NCBI GenBank assembly: GCA_965243095.1
Contig: OZ251530.1
Location: 1,116,001-1,180,000, forward strand
Source of the DNA: VXYL01 sp965243095
GTDB taxonomy: Bacteria > Pseudomonadota > Gammaproteobacteria > Pseudomonadales > Azotimanducaceae
Direction: 5' to 3'
DNA: 64,000 nucleotides
Shown here in pieces: positions 61,603 through 64,000 of the stretch (the first letter of the stretch is position 1; each line of letters begins with the position of its first letter). The notes beneath the pieces are model-generated. The model worked only from the letters and a program-made list of their open reading frames with translations. It did not search any database and had not been told where the DNA came from. The position numbers and the translations under genes are program-made.

Positions 61603-61727
61603 CCTGGGAGCGCGGGCGTCTCGCCCGCATAGGTACGGACGAGGTGTACGACAAAATCCGGGCTTGGTGCCGGGAACAGCGGGCGTTCCGCCCGCATTGC
61701 GGGCGAGACGCCCGCGCTCCCAGGGAC
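61603..61727. repeat. twin-palindrome repeats, copies 5 and 6 in the xpsN-gspD gap
   Basis: A half-element (CTGGGAGCGCGGGCGTCTCG followed by CCCGCAT, 61603-61630) is followed by a complete element at 61670-61727 (GCGGGCG-TTC-CGCCCGC, GCGGGCG-AGA-CGCCCGC, CGCTCCCAG). The words TGCGACAAAAT (61570) and TACGACAAAATC (61648) repeat before the two units, showing a local tandem duplication. The 200-base gap also holds the gspD ribosome site. Confidence 0.85.
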
Positions 61728-61759
61728 CGCGAACGCTAAGTAAAGGAGAGGTAACGAAC

Positions 61760-63754
61760 ATGAGCATGTGTCCCCCCACGGCGCCCCCGCCGCGCCCCGA
61801 GCCGCGCTGCCGCGCGATCGCCCGCCTCGCCGCACTGCCGGCGTTGCTCGCCCTCGCCGCCTGCCAAACCCCCCAGCCCCCGTCCTTCCCCGAGCCCCTG
61901 CGCCCGCCCATGGAGGACCAAGCCCCGCCGGACACCCCCCTCCCGCCCGAACAGCGCGTATTCCCCACCCCGGGCGTGGTGGTGCAGCAGGCCGTCGTCG
62001 ATCGCGTGGCCGACGGCCTCGGCGCGAACCTCACCGGCGACCCCATCACCGTCAGCTTCCACGATTTGCCCGTGGCCAGCTTCATCAACGAGGTGTTCGC
62101 CAAGCAACTGGGCCTTTCCTTTCACATAGCGCCCGAACTGCAGGAGCGCTCGGACTTGGTCACCCTCAAGCTCACCGAGCCGCTGCCGCCGCGCCAGTTG
62201 TTCGACACCGCGCGCATGGTGCTCGCCAGCTACGGCATCGGCATCGCCGAGCTAGGAGACGTGCTCACCTTCGTCGCCCGCCCGGACGATACCGGCGAAG
62301 TGCCGCTCTTGGTCACCGGCCGCGCCCTGCCGGACGTGCCGGCCACGCACCGCACCATCTTCCAGCTGGTGCCGCTGCGCGTCGTCAAGGGCATTTTCCT
62401 GTCGGATGTGCTGCGATCGATGTTCGGCAGACGCCTGCATGTGGATTACGGCTTCGAACAACCCGCGGTGATCCTGCGCGGGCCGGCCAACCTAGTGGCG
62501 CAGGCGAACGCGCTCATCGACGTGCTGGATCAACCCCTCTTGCGCGGCCGCCACGGCATGGTGGTTGCGCCGATGGCTTCGGAGGTGAAGCCGTTGGCCG
62601 ACGATCTGGCGGATGTGTTGCGCGCCCAAGGCTATCAAGTGGGCGTGGGGATTGGCGGCGAAGCGGTCGTCCTGCTGCTGCCGCTCGAGAGCACCAACAA
62701 GCTGGTGGTCTTCGCCAACGACGAAGCCGCGCTCGACCATGTGCGCGAATGGGCCGAGATGCTGGACGACGAACGGCGCCAAACCGTGGAGAGCGGCTTG
62801 TTCGTGCGCGAAGTGCGCAACGTCCAAGCGCAAACCCTTGAGGAAACGCTAGGCACCCTCTACGAAGAAGGCTCGCTCATCGTGGACAAACAACGCAACA
62901 TGCTGCTGTTCCGCGGCGCCGGCAGCGACTGGGCGCGGCTGCTGCCGGTGATCGAAGAGTTGGACAAGCCGGTGCCGTCCGTGCTCATCGAAGTGCTCAT
63001 CGCCGAGGTCTCGCTTGGCGACGAGCGCCGCTCCGGCGTGGAGTTCTTCCTGCGCGGCGCGCTGGGCGACAAGGCGTACAAGGGCGGCACCCTCGGCCGG
63101 CTGGTGGGCAACCAGACCAGCGGCATATCCATCGCCTTGAACCGCGGCGGCGATGCCCGAGCGGTGTTGAACGCCTTCTACGAGGATTCCCGCGTGGTCG
63201 TCCACTCGCGCCCCAGCATGGTGGTGAAAAGCGGCGGCACCGCCACGCTCAGCGCCGGCGCCACCATACCCACGGTGGCGCAACGCGCGGAAAGCGACAC
63301 CAACCTGGAGGGCGCCAGCAACATCCTGCAGCAGATCCAGTACCGCAACACTGGCGTCGATCTGGAAGTGGCGCCGGTGGTGCAGTCCAACGGCTTGGTG
63401 GATCTCACCATCTCCCAGAGCTTGAGCGAGGCGCGCCCCACCGCCGCCACCAGCCAAGCCGGTTCGCCCACCATCCTGCGCCGGTCGCTGACCACCACCA
63501 TGACGTTGCGCGATGGCGGTGCCGTGCTCATGGGCGGCTTGATCTCGGACAACCGCAGCGGCGGGCAGACCGGTGTGCCCTGGCTGGGCAAGCTGCCGGG
63601 CATCGGCCGCCTGTTCCGCGTGGAGCGCCGCCAGCGCGACCGCACGGAACTGCTCGTCCTCGTCACGCCCTATGTAATGGTCGACCACGCCGCCGGCCGC
63701 GAGCTCACCGAGCGCATGAAGGCGGCGCTGCGGCTGCACGGGGCGGCGGAGTGA
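61760..63754 (+). CDS. gspD: type II secretion secretin GspD
   Basis: GspD forms the outer-membrane channel. The 664-residue protein starts at ATG 61760 behind AAAGGAGAGG. It has a probable lipoprotein-type signal (ALLALAAC) and then a Pro-rich linker. N0-N3 domains follow (VSFHDLPVASFINEVFAKQLGLSFHIA, FQLVPLRVVKGIFLSDVLRSMFG) and the secretin core (IDLEVAPVVQ-like VDLEVAPVVQSNGLVDL, RDGGAVLMGGLISDN, LGKLPGIGRLFRVERR). A lipobox Cys (~37) suggests a self-piloting lipidated secretin, as in Xanthomonas XpsD. Confidence 0.95.
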   Translation: MSMCPPTAPPPRPEPRCRAIARLAALPALLALAACQTPQPPSFPEPLRPPMEDQAPPDTPLPPEQRVFPTPGVVVQQAVVDRVADGLGANLTGDPITVSFHDLPVASFINEVFAKQLGLSFHIAPELQERSDLVTLKLTEPLPPRQLFDTARMVLASYGIGIAELGDVLTFVARPDDTGEVPLLVTGRALPDVPATHRTIFQLVPLRVVKGIFLSDVLRSMFGRRLHVDYGFEQPAVILRGPANLVAQANALIDVLDQPLLRGRHGMVVAPMASEVKPLADDLADVLRAQGYQVGVGIGGEAVVLLLPLESTNKLVVFANDEAALDHVREWAEMLDDERRQTVESGLFVREVRNVQAQTLEETLGTLYEEGSLIVDKQRNMLLFRGAGSDWARLLPVIEELDKPVPSVLIEVLIAEVSLGDERRSGVEFFLRGALGDKAYKGGTLGRLVGNQTSGISIALNRGGDARAVLNAFYEDSRVVVHSRPSMVVKSGGTATLSAGATIPTVAQRAESDTNLEGASNILQQIQYRNTGVDLEVAPVVQSNGLVDLTISQSLSEARPTAATSQAGSPTILRRSLTTTMTLRDGGAVLMGGLISDNRSGGQTGVPWLGKLPGIGRLFRVERRQRDRTELLVLVTPYVMVDHAAGRELTERMKAALRLHGAAE

Positions 63755-63839
63755 CGCGCCGCAAGGCCCGCGCCACGCCGTTTGTCCTTGCCACTGCCCG
63801 TTTCCGCCGTGCAAACACGCCGGCCGGCCGCCAAAGACG

Positions 63840-63872
63840 GCGTTTTGCGGCGTTTTTTGCGCCGCAAAACGC
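63840..63872. terminator. perfect 13-bp hairpin after gspD
   Basis: GCGTTTTGCGGCG and CGCCGCAAAACGC are exact complements separated by TTTTTTG. The loop, not the 3' flank, holds the T run, so it is not a textbook Rho-independent terminator but could end the gspD message or block reverse transcription from the right. From 63873 to the window end I see only AT-rich DNA (GATAAATAAATCATT near 63920) and no gene. Confidence 0.6.
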
Positions 63873-64000
63873 ACCCAAAGCGCTCGATCAAGCGCCATCT
63901 TGCCGCATTTGTAAGAGAAAATAGATAAATAAATCATTGTGTTACGGATAAAAACCACGATCCAACCCAACGCCGGCGCAGGCGCCGAAAAAAAACCGGA

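Noticed and set aside
61603..61727. Possible CRISPR-like array from repeated GC palindromes
   Set aside because: The repeats are palindromic intergenic elements without regular spacers, and no cas genes are in the window.

Overview
The window is GC-rich, densely packed DNA from a gammaproteobacterium. The conserved blocks (prfA-prmC-moeB, ndk-rlmN-rodZ-hisS-yfgM-bamB-der, divergent trmJ/suhB, and a type II secretion cluster in the Xanthomonas xps order F-G-H-I-J-K-L-M-N-D) are typical of that class. The species cannot be named from sequence alone. Repeated twin-palindrome intergenic elements, decayed transposases and several restriction or toxin modules suggest an environmental or host-associated genome with much horizontal exchange.

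Layout. 1-5434 (minus strand) is an accessory/defence region: a phospholipase-D-fold nuclease cut by the window edge, a PIN-domain toxin-like gene with a probable partner preceded by a 22-codon leader ORF, an Eco57I-like N6-adenine methylase with a small companion, and two small hypotheticals. 5577-10497 (plus) is core: prfA, prmC, moeB, xseA and an M23 peptidase, nearly all overlapping. 10580-19142 (plus) is a second defence island: KAP-family NTPase, type III-like methylase and restriction helicase, and a PIN protein. 19206-28169 (minus) is the ndk-to-der block plus iscS; compared with the usual gammaproteobacterial order it lacks pilF, ispG and all isc genes except iscS. A type II-like restriction-modification pair (28374-30057) sits where cysE/iscR would be, followed by trmJ and suhB. 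31849-42402 holds an S41 lipoprotein peptidase, a FAN1-like nuclease overlapping a DinG/XPD-like helicase, a CinA-type protein, a Sel1-type protein, larE directly behind tRNA-Met, a VanZ-like protein, fabV and a GyrI-like protein.

42400-54860 is the most unusual part. Two paralogous polytopic membrane proteins, one GT39/ArnT-like membrane protein and one membrane-anchored SGNH-hydrolase-like protein all end in the same roughly 110-residue C-terminal domain. It has two conserved cysteines and the signatures LxYxKxxC, CxAxVxLPxY and RTGQ. Between them lie a family-2 glycosyltransferase and a radical SAM/SPASM protein with overlapping ends, plus transposase wreckage (ISAs1, ISKra4 and integrase remnants). 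I infer a cell-envelope glycan or surface-modification cassette assembled by transfer and recombination.

55035-63754 (plus) encodes the type II secretion system: inner-membrane platform (F, L, M), pseudopilins (G, H, I, J, K), a GspC/XpsN-like linker and the secretin GspD. The ATPase gene gspE is not next to gspF. At least six copies of a twin-palindrome repeat are scattered through 31.7-61.8 kb. One of them lies inside the start of gspK and supplies part of its leader peptide.
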